Positions 55,156-63,532 are shown, numbered from the stretch's first letter. The stretch is 64,000 bases of DNA from an uncultured Bacteroidales bacterium (GCA_944326265.1 CALVDE010000001.1:124001-188000); one strand, 5' to 3'. Translations and numbers: made by a program. The notes: generated from the sequence alone by a model not told the origin.

Positions 55156-55163
55156 CAAATATA
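55156..55163 (-). promoter_or_regulatory. Candidate -7 box for PASTA-rluD, 4 bases before the start codon
   Basis: TATATTTG on the minus strand fits TAnnTTTG exactly and is followed by CACA and ATG. If used, the mRNA would be leaderless or nearly so. No TTTG was found at the standard spacing. Confidence 0.5.
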
Positions 55164-55250
55164 TATTAAATTACGGCACCTTGCGGACAACAGATGTGAA
55201 ATTGGTGCAAATAGCGGTAAAGGTTATGCAGGACTGCCGTATGAATGGAT

Positions 55251-55258
55251 TATATTTG
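55251..55258 (+). promoter_or_regulatory. Candidate -7 box for the TonB-dependent receptor
   Basis: TATATTTG lies 27 bases before the receptor ATG. The -33 element is not recognisable, which may mean regulated expression. Confidence 0.5.
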
Positions 55259-55285
55259 CCGGCGGTTTTCAATACAGGAGTTAGA

Positions 55286-57205
55286 ATGATCAGACGGTTC
55301 GTAATACTTCAGCTGCTGGTGTGCGCGGCAGCTTTGCCGGTCCTTGCCTCTGCGGACAGTACGGAGACTGCGGCCGGAGAACAGCAGGAGTGGAGGGAGG
55401 AACTCTCCTGTGTGGTGGTCACGGGTACCAGGAGCAGAGCGGATATCCGGAATATTCCGCTGACGGTGACGGTCGTGGGAAGACCGTCCATAGAGAGTTC
55501 CTATTCACCGTCTCTGCTGCCGGTGCTGACGGAACAGGTGCCTGGATTTTTCTCCACGTCCAGGGGAATCATGGGGTACGGTGTTTCGGACGGGGCTGCC
55601 GGAAATATATCTGTGCGCGGTCTTAGCGGCGGTTCCGGCCAGGTGATGGTACTGATTGACGGTCATCCGCAGTACATGGGCATGTTCGGTCATCCGATAT
55701 CGGATGCATGTCAGTCGCTGATGGCCGGCCAGGTGGAGGTGCTGCGCGGCCCGGCCTCGGTGCTCTACGGTTCCAATGCGATGGGCGGCGTGGTAAATAT
55801 CGTTACCCGCAGGATGGAACAGGACGGGATAAAGGCCGATATCAGTGCCGGTTACGGCTCATGGAACACAGTGCAGACCGAGGCTGCCGGCAGGATGCGC
55901 TTCGGCGGTTTTTCCAGTGTGGTGAGCCTCAGCTATAACCGGACGGACGGTCACCGCGGCAACATGGGGTTCGGGCAGTACGGCGGCTATGCCAAGCTGG
56001 GATATGACTTTTCCGATAACTGGCGTGTCCGGGGGGATGTCAGTGTCACTCATTTTAATGCTTCAAATCCAGGTACGGTCTCAGAACCTCTGGAAGACGC
56101 GGATCAGGACGTGACGAGAGGAATGGCCTCACTGGCCGTGGAGAATGATTATGCACGGACTTCGGGTGCTCTGAGTGTCTTCTACAACTGGGGCGACCAC
56201 CATATCAACGATGGTTACAAGCCATCCGGAGGGGAAGCTCCGCTGGACTACCGCTTCAATTCCCATGATGATATGATGGGTATCTCGGTCTATCAGAGCG
56301 TGGTGATGTTCAGGGGCAACCGCCTTACTGCGGGTGTGGACTGGTACCGTTTCGGCGGCTCGGCATGGAACCGCTATGTGGAGGGAGAACGCAACGGCGA
56401 GCGGGAGGATATAGTGGACATCACCAGGCATGAGCTGGCCGGTTATCTGGATTTCAGGCAGAATGTCGGGAGATGGCTGACTCTCAATGCCGGCCTGCGC
56501 GTGGATCATCACTCAGTCCTGGGAACCGAATGGGTGCCCCAGGCCGGGGCCGCAGTTCATCTGCCGTATGCCGTCGAACTGAAACTCTCTGCCGGCAAGG
56601 GCTTCCGTTACCCCACCATCCGTGAGATGTACATGTTCCCTCCTCAGAATCCGGAACTGAGACCCGAGCGGCTGTGGTCATACGAGATATCCCTTTCGCA
56701 GAGTCTGCTGGAGGGCAGGGTTTCATACGGCCTGAGCGTCTTCTATATCGATGGTGAGAATGTGATTCAGAGACTGCCGGATCCTGACGGAGCGGGCTTC
56801 CTGAATCAGAATGCGGGGGAGATACATAATGCCGGAGCAGAGGTGCAGGCCGCCTGGCGCATCGCCCGCGACTGGTCTGTGGACGCCAACTACAGTTTCC
56901 TTCACATGGAGAATCCCGTGGTGGCGGCACCGGAGCACAAGCTCTATCTGGGAGGACTTTTTACTCACGGCCGCTGGCATGTCTCCACCGGCGTACAGTA
57001 TGTGGCAGGCCTTTACACCCGGGTCGGAGACAGTCCGGAACAGGAGGACTTTGTGCTTTGGAATGTCCGCGCCTCATTCCGCGTCCTGGACTGGATGTCT
57101 GTCTGGATTCGCGGCGAGAACCTGCTGGACTGGCAGTATGAGATTAATGCGGGCTATCCGATGCCTGGCGCGAATGTCATGGCCGGACTCAGATTCTCGT
57201 TCTGA
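55286..57205 (+). CDS. TonB-dependent outer membrane receptor
   Basis: ATG 55286, with a CAGGAG site 6 bases upstream, gives a signal peptide (MIRRFVILQLLVCAAALPVL, then ASA) and 639 residues. The plug domain (about residues 40-165) has VVVTGTRSRADIRNIP, NISVRGLSGGSGQVMVLIDG and VEVLRGPASVLYGSNAMGGV, all standard plug signatures. The barrel ends in GLRFSF with the terminal aromatic that signals outer-membrane insertion. Size and motifs suit a siderophore, haem or cobalamin receptor; there is no SusC-like extension. No substrate-specific gene is adjacent. Confidence 0.9.
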   Translation: MIRRFVILQLLVCAAALPVLASADSTETAAGEQQEWREELSCVVVTGTRSRADIRNIPLTVTVVGRPSIESSYSPSLLPVLTEQVPGFFSTSRGIMGYGVSDGAAGNISVRGLSGGSGQVMVLIDGHPQYMGMFGHPISDACQSLMAGQVEVLRGPASVLYGSNAMGGVVNIVTRRMEQDGIKADISAGYGSWNTVQTEAAGRMRFGGFSSVVSLSYNRTDGHRGNMGFGQYGGYAKLGYDFSDNWRVRGDVSVTHFNASNPGTVSEPLEDADQDVTRGMASLAVENDYARTSGALSVFYNWGDHHINDGYKPSGGEAPLDYRFNSHDDMMGISVYQSVVMFRGNRLTAGVDWYRFGGSAWNRYVEGERNGEREDIVDITRHELAGYLDFRQNVGRWLTLNAGLRVDHHSVLGTEWVPQAGAAVHLPYAVELKLSAGKGFRYPTIREMYMFPPQNPELRPERLWSYEISLSQSLLEGRVSYGLSVFYIDGENVIQRLPDPDGAGFLNQNAGEIHNAGAEVQAAWRIARDWSVDANYSFLHMENPVVAAPEHKLYLGGLFTHGRWHVSTGVQYVAGLYTRVGDSPEQEDFVLWNVRASFRVLDWMSVWIRGENLLDWQYEINAGYPMPGANVMAGLRFSF

Positions 57206-57231
57206 TTTCTTGCCGATTTTTACGAAATACC

Positions 57232-57262
57232 TTTGATTTTTGTCCGGCAAGCATTAACTTTG
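57232..57262 (+). promoter_or_regulatory. Promoter of the small exported protein gene
   Basis: TAACTTTG (57255-57262) with TTTG (57232-57235) 19 bases upstream is a full consensus match. It is placed between the receptor stop and the small gene, 45 bases before its ATG. Confidence 0.8.
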
Positions 57263-57307
57263 AGTGCACGCAACAGTAATAAGAGACAAAGTCAAACATC
57301 AACAGCT

Positions 57308-57508
57308 ATGAGAAGAGTAATTTTTTTCATTGCCGCTGTCCTGACAGCGGCGGCAGCGGACGAGGCCGGTAATTTCGGTACGGTCACCAGGCAGGTCATT
57401 ACATTTGACCGCTCGGGAGTCTCCGACATCACCGGGTTCAAGCCGGAAAGTGTGCGGGGAGCGGTGCCTGAGAAGATAGCTCCTGAAGTGGGACTGTACC
57501 GTCGCTGA
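57308..57508 (+). CDS. Small exported protein, unknown function
   Basis: The 66-residue product begins with a signal peptide (MRRVIFFIAAVLTAAAA) leaving a mature peptide of about 48 residues that starts DEAGNFGTVTRQVITFDRSG. I know no family for it and see no cysteines, metal sites or repeats. Support for it being real comes from a full consensus promoter upstream, a 45-base leader, an export signal, and a strong terminator 20 bases after the stop: a complete single-gene transcription unit. Confidence 0.65.
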   Translation: MRRVIFFIAAVLTAAAADEAGNFGTVTRQVITFDRSGVSDITGFKPESVRGAVPEKIAPEVGLYRR

Positions 57509-57528
57509 CAAGCCATGCGGATAAAAAT

Positions 57529-57565
57529 AAAATGCCGGACAACTGCTGCCCGGCATTTTATTTTT
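57529..57565. terminator. Bidirectional terminator between the small exported gene and rpmH
   Basis: AAAATGCCGG (57529-57538) pairs perfectly with CCGGCATTTT (57550-57559), with an 11-base loop. ATTTTT follows on the plus strand, and TTTTATTTTTAT on the minus strand, so it can end both convergent transcripts. Confidence 0.88.
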
Positions 57566-57612
57566 CAGTGCGCTGTGCTGACTGTCCAGAATCTTCCTGA
57601 GTCGTCCGCTTG

Positions 57613-57765
57613 CTAGAAGAGGTCCTCGGAGGATACGGTCAGTTTCTTGCGGCCGTGACGACGGCGTGCTGCGAGTACCCTGCGTCCGTTGGGAGTGGAC
57701 ATACGCTCGCGGAAGCCGTGTTTGTTGCGGCGCTTGCGCTGTGACGGTTGGAATGTGCGTTTCAT
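57613..57765 (-). CDS. rpmH: 50S ribosomal protein L34
   Basis: This 50-residue, very basic protein starts [20 protein letters not shown] and contains [15 protein letters not shown], the L34 signature. The reading frame runs from ATG 57765 to TAG at 57613. It has its own consensus promoter, whose -7 box overlaps the stop codon of rsmG upstream. In many bacteria rpmH is next to dnaA or rnpA; those genes are not here. Confidence 0.97.
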   Translation of the reverse strand: MKRTFQPSQRKRRNKHGFRERMSTPNGRRVLAARRRHGRKKLTVSSEDLF

Positions 57766-57802
57766 ATTCTGAAATTCTATTATTTGTCAGTAAAATGGAG
57801 CG

Positions 57803-57833
57803 CAAAGTTAGTGCTTTTGCTTGAAAATGCAAA
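57803..57833 (-). promoter_or_regulatory. Promoter of rpmH, overlapping the end of rsmG
   Basis: On the minus strand TAACTTTG (57810-57803) and TTTG (57833-57830) have a 19-base spacer. The first three bases of the -7 box are the TAA stop codon of rsmG (57810-57808). Confidence 0.82.
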
Positions 57834-58449
57834 TAATCTTTTTACTTTCGAAAAATTCTTCGCTGAAATAGCTGGAAATATCCGTCAGGCTGACTGCAGA
57901 CGGGTCGATGCGGCACTCTCTTATGCATGCGGAGATTTCATCATTCAGATCTCCTCCCTTGAGATACAGTATGCCTTTCGTGTACAGATGGCGCACCATG
58001 GGGACGAAACGCCTGAGCTCGGTCACTGCGCGTGACACCACGTAGTCGCAGCTGATGCCTTTCAGATCTTCTGTCCGGCTCCACACAGGGGTTACATTGT
58101 CCAGACCGAGCGCACTTGAGATTTCGGTTACTACCCTTATTTTCTTGGCAATGGAGTCACATAGGGTGAACTTGCATCCGGGCATGGCAATGGCGAGGGG
58201 AATGCCCGGGAAGCCTCCTCCGCAGCCGGCATCCAGAATGGAAGAGGGCTGGATGCCGTTTTCTGTCATGAAGCGGGCCAGGGCCAGGGAATGCAGGACG
58301 TGATGCAGATAAAGTCCGTCGATGTCCTTGCGTGAGATGACATTGATCCTGGAATTCCACTCGGTGTACAGCGGCCCCAGTGCGGTGAAGAGTCTTCTCT
58401 GCCGCTCGTCAAGCCCGGGGAAGTATTTGAAAATCAATTCTTCATTCAT
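57808..58449 (-). CDS. rsmG: 16S rRNA (guanine-527-N7)-methyltransferase
   Basis: RsmG methylates G527 of 16S rRNA; its loss gives low-level streptomycin resistance in other bacteria. The 213-residue protein has the SAM-binding motif LDAGCGGGFPGIPLAI near residue 70, an N-terminal helical part with YTEWNSRINVISRKD, and VVSRAVTELRRFVPMV in the catalytic region. It overlaps the sigma factor gene by 4 bases (ATGA). Confidence 0.95.
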   Translation of the reverse strand: MNEELIFKYFPGLDERQRRLFTALGPLYTEWNSRINVISRKDIDGLYLHHVLHSLALARFMTENGIQPSSILDAGCGGGFPGIPLAIAMPGCKFTLCDSIAKKIRVVTEISSALGLDNVTPVWSRTEDLKGISCDYVVSRAVTELRRFVPMVRHLYTKGILYLKGGDLNDEISACIRECRIDPSAVSLTDISSYFSEEFFESKKIICIFKQKH

Positions 58450-59042
58450 ATTTTGGTCATCATTTTCTCCAACAGGGCCTTGGCCCGGCGGATGCGTGTG
58501 CGTACTGTGTTAAGCGGCATGGACAGCTCGTCCGCGATATCCTGATACGAGAAGTCGTGGAGCAGGCGCAGCTCGGCGATCTTCCTGTATCGGTCGGGCA
58601 GGGCTGCTATGGCGCGGATGAACAGGCCGTATGACTGTTCGTCTATCATGTTGTCCTCAGGCGAACTCTCGGCCTCGTGGCTTTCAGTCGAAGGCTCGTC
58701 TGTCTCCGCCAGCTTTACGGTGGTGTAGTTGCTCCTGCTTCTGATATGGTCTATCGAGGTGTTGCGTGCGATGGAGAAGAGCCAGGTCCTGAACAGGTAT
58801 TCAGGGTTGAAGGTCCCGATGTTCTGGTATGCCTTGCGCAGGCATTCCTGGCAGATGTCTTCAGCATCGGTGGCATTGGAGCAGATGCTCTGTATGAACA
58901 GACGCAGCAGCGGGGTGTAGCGTGCGGCCAGGGAGGAGAATGCCTCCGTGTCTCCGGACATGGCTTTGAGAGCCAAGACGTTGTCGTCCGGCTCATGGCC
59001 GGAACCGGGCGAGGGTTTGTTTTTTTGTTTTTTGTCAGGCAT
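58446..59042 (-). CDS. ECF-type RNA polymerase sigma factor
   Basis: Extracytoplasmic-function sigma factors direct RNA polymerase to special promoters. The 198-residue protein has a polar N-terminal stretch, region 2 (about residues 38-105, with EDICQECLRKAYQNIGTFNP and WLFSIARNTSIDHIRSRSNY) and region 4 (about residues 138-195, with LPDRYRKIAELRLLHDFSYQ and MPLNTVRTRIRRAKALLEK). There is no adjacent anti-sigma gene. It sits between polA and rsmG, 22 bases after polA, so it should be expressed with housekeeping genes. Confidence 0.93.
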   Translation of the reverse strand: MPDKKQKNKPSPGSGHEPDDNVLALKAMSGDTEAFSSLAARYTPLLRLFIQSICSNATDAEDICQECLRKAYQNIGTFNPEYLFRTWLFSIARNTSIDHIRSRSNYTTVKLAETDEPSTESHEAESSPEDNMIDEQSYGLFIRAIAALPDRYRKIAELRLLHDFSYQDIADELSMPLNTVRTRIRRAKALLEKMMTKI

Positions 59043-59064
59043 AGGTAATAGCAGTAGTCATGTA

Positions 59065-61779
59065 TCAGTGTGCTTCCAGCCAGGAGTTTCCGCAGCCGCA
59101 TTCGGCAATCAGGGGGACACTCAGGGACACTGTGCTTTCCATCTCCCTGCGCACGAGTTCCATGACGGCCTCCGCCTCGCTTCTGGGGGTGTCCAGTACC
59201 AGCTCGTCGTGTACCTGGAGAATCATTCTGGCCCGGTATCCTCCGGCCTGAAGTGCCGCCGCAACCCGGTTCATGGCCATCTTTATGATGTCGGCTGCGC
59301 TGCCCTGGACAGGAGCGTTGATGGCATTGCGTTCGGCGAAGCCCCGGACCGTGGCGTTCCGTGAGTTGATGTCCTTGATGTACCGTCTCCGTCCGAAAAT
59401 GGTCGAGACATAGCCTTTCTCCCTGGCCTCGGCCTTGGTGCGTTCCATATAGTCGGCTATGGCCGGGTAGTGCTTGAAGTATTCGTCAATCAGCTCTTTG
59501 GCTTCCTTGCGCGGAATGTCCAGACGCTGTGACAGACCGAAGGCGGAAATGCCGTAGATGATGCCGAAGTTGGCGGTCTTGGCCCTGCGTCTCTGCTCGG
59601 GCGTGACTTCCTCCGGCGCTACCTTGAAGACTTTGGCTGCGGTGGCGGTGTGGATGTCCATGCCCTGCCTGAATGCCTCTATCATGTCGGGGTCAGAGCT
59701 GATGGAGGCCATCAGGCGCAGCTCTATCTGGGAGTAGTCGGCGGAGATGATCACATTGTCCGGACAGGACGGGATGAAAGCCTTGCGTATCTCGCGGCCC
59801 ATCTCTGTCCTGATCGGGATGTTCTGCAGATTGGGGTGGGTGGAGCTGAGCCTTCCGGTGGCGGTGAGCGCTTGGTTGAATGTGGTGTGCACCTTGCCGT
59901 CCCTGGGGTCTATAAGTGAGGGGAACGGCTCGATGTATGTGGATATGAGCTTCTTGACGGCTCTGAAGCGGAGTATGTCGCCGATGACCGGATGTCTGTC
60001 CTTCAGCTCCGACAGAGTCTCCTCATCGGTGGAGTAGTTGCCCCGCTTGTTCTTTTTGGCCTTGGGGTCCAGCTTGAGTTTGTCGAAGAGTACGGCTCCC
60101 AGCTGGACAGGGGACGAGATGTTGAGTGCGGGCTCACCGGTCTCCTCACGTATGCGGGCCTCTATGACCGAGAGTTCCTTGCCCAGTTCCTGACCGTAGG
60201 CGGCCAGCATGTCAGTATCTATCCGGACACCGTTGTATTCCATGTCTGCGAGCACTCTGATCAACGGCATCTCTATCCCGGTGTAAATCTTCTCAACATC
60301 AGGGTCTTTTGCGGCATCCCTGCGTACTGCCTCCATGAGAGGGGGCATGAGGGAGGCGTCCACTGCATCCCGGTGGTCCCGCCCGGCTTGTCCGTCTGTG
60401 CTGTCCTCGGCCGGCGCAGAGAAAAGGTCCGGCTCGGGAATATCCTGCCCGTTGTCCTCCGCAATGTCTCCGGATTCGCGGCACCGGGCCAGGTCCAGAT
60501 TCAGATAGGACTGGGTCAGGATGTCCATGCGGTGGGATGTCTCAGGGTTGATCAGGTAGTGCATGAGCTCAATGTCATCCAGGCGGCCGTTGAGGGCGAT
60601 GCCGTTGCGGCGCAGGATATTGATGCAGCCTTTGAGATTGTATCCGCATTTTGCGGTATTGGTGTCTTCCAGAATTGCGCGAATCTGCTCCAGGTCCGCC
60701 GTCATGAAGACCGGCACTGCCTCTGAAGGCCCTGCCATGACTGACAGAAAGCATTTCGTGTCAGCCCCGGGCGCACCGTCCCTCAGCACGATGCCGACAG
60801 AACCGCAGGCTCCGGCCAGGGCCGCCAGCTCTTCCAGGCTGCAGTGGCGTATGGCGTGCGGGCAGACACCGCTGTTTTCTGAGCCGCTGTCCTCTCCTGA
60901 ACCGGATGCGGACGGGAGCATTGCCAGCAGGGAGGGACATTCGTACAGGTTGAACAGGGCCGCAGTCTCAGATGTGTCCCGTATGTCCAGCCGCAGATCG
61001 TTTTCGGTGCAGCCTGTAGCCACGTCGGTCTTGATGGTTACGAGGAACCGGCTCATGTCCAGATGGTCCGAAGCATCCCTGACGGCTGCGGCCTGTTTCG
61101 GCGGCAGTTCGTCAAGGTGACGCATTATTCCGTCCAGGGAACCGTATTTTCCTACGAGCTTTCTGGCTCCCACTTCGCCTATGCCCTTGACACCGGGCAC
61201 GTTGTCCGACGCATCCCCCCAGATGGTGAGTATGTCCACCACCTGGGCAGGATCGGTGATGCCGAAACGGGCGCATATCTCCTCACGTCCGACTATCTCG
61301 TCCCGGTCTCCGTTCTTGCCCGGTTTCACCTGGAACACATGGTCGGATATAAGCTGTCCGAGGTCTTTGTCGGGGGATACCATGTATATATCGTATCCGC
61401 GTCCGCTCCATTCCCTGGCCATCGAGCCTATCACGTCATCGGCTTCATAGCCTGGCTCCATCAGTACGGGGATGCCGAGCGAGCGTATTATGGCGGTAAG
61501 GGGCTCCAGCGATTCCTTTATGACTTCCGGTGCCGCACTGCGGTTGGCCTTGTATTCCGGATAAGCCTCATGGCGGAATGTCTTGCACGGGGGGTCGAAC
61601 GCAACTGCAAGGTGGGACGGTTTTTCCCTTGCGATCAGCTCCAGCAGATAGCGGGAGAAACCGAAGATGACGGAAGTGTCCACTCCTTTGGAGTTGATCA
61701 TCGGACGCCGGATGAATGCGTAGTACATCCGGAACATCAGCGCGTGGCCGTCTATGAGGAAAAGCCTGTCTCTGTTCAT
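59065..61779 (-). CDS. polA: DNA polymerase I
   Basis: Pol I fills gaps and removes RNA primers. The 904-residue protein has an N-terminal 5' nuclease domain (residues 1-290, with YEADDVIG and SPDKDLGQLIS), a middle 3'-5' exonuclease-like domain (about 310-480) and the polymerase domain (motif A DYSQIELR at 681-688, O helix RRAKTANFGIIYGIS near 731-745, motif C LQVHDELV). The exonuclease domain appears inactive: the position of the FDTET motif reads GSVGIVLRDG and NLKxD reads NLKGC. It begins 12 bases after queD, likely in one operon. Confidence 0.95.
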   Translation of the reverse strand: MNRDRLFLIDGHALMFRMYYAFIRRPMINSKGVDTSVIFGFSRYLLELIAREKPSHLAVAFDPPCKTFRHEAYPEYKANRSAAPEVIKESLEPLTAIIRSLGIPVLMEPGYEADDVIGSMAREWSGRGYDIYMVSPDKDLGQLISDHVFQVKPGKNGDRDEIVGREEICARFGITDPAQVVDILTIWGDASDNVPGVKGIGEVGARKLVGKYGSLDGIMRHLDELPPKQAAAVRDASDHLDMSRFLVTIKTDVATGCTENDLRLDIRDTSETAALFNLYECPSLLAMLPSASGSGEDSGSENSGVCPHAIRHCSLEELAALAGACGSVGIVLRDGAPGADTKCFLSVMAGPSEAVPVFMTADLEQIRAILEDTNTAKCGYNLKGCINILRRNGIALNGRLDDIELMHYLINPETSHRMDILTQSYLNLDLARCRESGDIAEDNGQDIPEPDLFSAPAEDSTDGQAGRDHRDAVDASLMPPLMEAVRRDAAKDPDVEKIYTGIEMPLIRVLADMEYNGVRIDTDMLAAYGQELGKELSVIEARIREETGEPALNISSPVQLGAVLFDKLKLDPKAKKNKRGNYSTDEETLSELKDRHPVIGDILRFRAVKKLISTYIEPFPSLIDPRDGKVHTTFNQALTATGRLSSTHPNLQNIPIRTEMGREIRKAFIPSCPDNVIISADYSQIELRLMASISSDPDMIEAFRQGMDIHTATAAKVFKVAPEEVTPEQRRRAKTANFGIIYGISAFGLSQRLDIPRKEAKELIDEYFKHYPAIADYMERTKAEAREKGYVSTIFGRRRYIKDINSRNATVRGFAERNAINAPVQGSAADIIKMAMNRVAAALQAGGYRARMILQVHDELVLDTPRSEAEAVMELVRREMESTVSLSVPLIAECGCGNSWLEAH

Positions 61780-61791
61780 AAATATCCCGGT

Positions 61792-62235
61792 TTATTCGTT
61801 GTCAGTCCCGAACCATTCCACGTAGGATGTGGCGGTCTCGTGCAGGCGCAGTGAGTGCAGGGTCACCCCGGCGGGCAGCCCCGTCCTGATTGTCTCTGCG
61901 AAATGAGTTATCAGATTCTCGCATGTGGGCTGGAACGGAACGGTCACGACACGTCCGTATGCCCGGGCTATCTCCCCGGAGATGGGGGCGGAGTCCCGGA
62001 GTATCAGGGCGTGGTCGAATCTGTCTATGATGCGTTCGTTTACAATTTTCTTGAGGTCGGTAAAATCTATCAGCATTCCGGACTTCGGGGTTCCGTCCGG
62101 ATTGGAGGGAGTCCCTTTGACAGTGACGTACAGTATGTAGGAATGACCGTGAATGTGTCTGCATTTCCCGTCATACCCGGTCAGGGCATGTGCTCCCTCG
62201 AATCGGAATTCTTTAGTAAGTCTCAGTGTCGGCAT
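61792..62235 (-). CDS. queD: 6-carboxytetrahydropterin synthase (QueD/PTPS family)
   Basis: The family converts dihydroneopterin triphosphate to 6-carboxy- or 6-pyruvoyl-tetrahydropterin; the QueD branch serves queuosine synthesis. ATG 62235 gives MPTLRLTKEFRFEGAHALTG and 147 residues. Zinc ligands are His16, His29 and His31, and the catalytic Cys25 is in KCRHIHGH; RFDHALIL carries the Asp/His pair. No other queuosine gene is adjacent, so QueD is favoured on general grounds only. The -7 box TATCTTTG ends 6 bases before the ATG. Confidence 0.87.
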   Translation of the reverse strand: MPTLRLTKEFRFEGAHALTGYDGKCRHIHGHSYILYVTVKGTPSNPDGTPKSGMLIDFTDLKKIVNERIIDRFDHALILRDSAPISGEIARAYGRVVTVPFQPTCENLITHFAETIRTGLPAGVTLHSLRLHETATSYVEWFGTDNE

Positions 62236-62241
62236 AATTTG

Positions 62242-62249
62242 CAAAGATA
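62242..62249 (-). promoter_or_regulatory. Candidate -7 box for queD, 6 bases before the start codon
   Basis: TATCTTTG on the minus strand is a perfect TAnnTTTG and is followed by CAAATT and ATG. The standard -33 element is weak (AT-rich only). A transcript from it would have almost no leader. Confidence 0.6.
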
Positions 62250-62280
62250 GATAAAATCAATATAAAATTTTAAGTTTAAC

Positions 62281-62311
62281 TTTGCTTTTAATAACAATTT
62301 GTATAATTTTG
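62281..62311 (+). promoter_or_regulatory. Promoter of the aminotransferase gene
   Basis: TAATTTTG (62304-62311) and TTTG (62281-62284) are separated by 19 bases, a full match to the phylum consensus. The start codon is 25 bases downstream. Confidence 0.8.
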
Positions 62312-62335
62312 TGCAAACATTAATATTGAAATATT

Positions 62336-63532
62336 ATGGCACTTGATCTTACCAATTTCTTATCAGACAATGCGAAAAGCATGAGAAGATCAGCTATCCG
62401 CGATCTTCTGAAAGTGGCCAACAGGCCTGAGATTATATCTTTCGGCGGCGGTTTCCCCAATGCCAAGACATTCCCCGTAGACAACCTCAGGGAGATTATA
62501 AACGAGCTGCTGGACGAGAAGCCCGCACAGGTTCTCCAGTACGGTTCCACGGAGGGCAGTGTGGCTCTGAGAACACAGATTGCCAAGAAATACGAGAAGG
62601 AAGGCGTAAAGGTGGGCATCGACAATATCCTCATCACCACAGCTTCCCAGCAGGCTCTTGACCTGATTTCAAGGATATTCATCAACCCCGGTGATACCGT
62701 GCTCTGCGGTCTGCCTTCTTACATGGGCGCACTTCAGGCCATCTGGTCATATCAGGGCCGTCCCGTGGGCATCCGTCACGATGAGGAGGCCGAGGCTGTC
62801 GTATCGGCTCTCTGCTCTGTGGGCCGGAAACCCAAGTTCATCTATGCCATCCCTGACTTCCAGAATCCTACGGGCGTTACAATGGACCTCAAGAGACGCC
62901 AGGAGATCATCGACGTGGCCCGCAAGTATGACCTGATCATTATCGAGGACAGCCCTTATAAGGAGCTCCGCTACGAAGGCGAGTCCTATCCTACAATGTA
63001 CTCCATGGCTCCCGAGAGAGTCGTTCTGCTGGGTACGTTCTCCAAGACATTCGTGCCCGGTTTCCGTCTGGGCTGGGTGCTCGCTCCCGAGGAGATTATC
63101 GGCCGCCTTATCGTTGCAAAGCAGTCGGCTGACCTCTGTACCCCTATCCTGAATCAGGAAGTGGCTGCAAGGTACATGGAGAAAGGATACTACGACAAGA
63201 ATCTTCAGACCACCATCGATCTCTACCGTCATAAGAGAGACCTGATGCACCAGTATCTGACCGAGTATATGCCCAAGGGCGTTACCTGGACAAGACCCGA
63301 GGGCGGTCTGTTCCTGCTCGTGTCCATGCCTGAGGGACTGGATGCCAAGGAACTGTTCGATGTCGCAATCAAGGAGAACGTGGCCTTCGTTATCGGTGAG
63401 GTGTTCTTCTGCGACGGCACCGGCCAGAACACTATGCGTCTTAACTTCTCATACGTCAGTGACGAGGATATGCTTGAGGGCGTGAAGAGACTCGGCAACG
63501 CTATCCGCAAGCTGATGGACAGCAAGAAGTAA
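62336..63532 (+). CDS. PLP-dependent class I/II aminotransferase (2-aminoadipate/aromatic type)
   Basis: The 398-residue protein has the fold type I signatures: FGGGFPNAKTFP at the N-terminus, YGSTEGSVALRTQIA, TTASQQALDLI, PDFQNPTGVTMDLKRR, IIEDSPYKELRYEG with the PLP-contacting aspartate and tyrosine, and the PLP lysine in GTFSKTFVPGFRLGW. This pattern belongs to the group that includes 2-aminoadipate and aromatic aminotransferases (LysN/ARO8-like). The precise substrate cannot be assigned. It is a single-gene unit bounded by a consensus promoter and a bidirectional terminator. Confidence 0.88.
   Translation: MALDLTNFLSDNAKSMRRSAIRDLLKVANRPEIISFGGGFPNAKTFPVDNLREIINELLDEKPAQVLQYGSTEGSVALRTQIAKKYEKEGVKVGIDNILITTASQQALDLISRIFINPGDTVLCGLPSYMGALQAIWSYQGRPVGIRHDEEAEAVVSALCSVGRKPKFIYAIPDFQNPTGVTMDLKRRQEIIDVARKYDLIIIEDSPYKELRYEGESYPTMYSMAPERVVLLGTFSKTFVPGFRLGWVLAPEEIIGRLIVAKQSADLCTPILNQEVAARYMEKGYYDKNLQTTIDLYRHKRDLMHQYLTEYMPKGVTWTRPEGGLFLLVSMPEGLDAKELFDVAIKENVAFVIGEVFFCDGTGQNTMRLNFSYVSDEDMLEGVKRLGNAIRKLMDSKK

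Noticed and set aside
57233-57307. Longer start for the small exported protein at 57233
   Set aside because: This would place the start inside the promoter and put 25 polar residues before the signal peptide.
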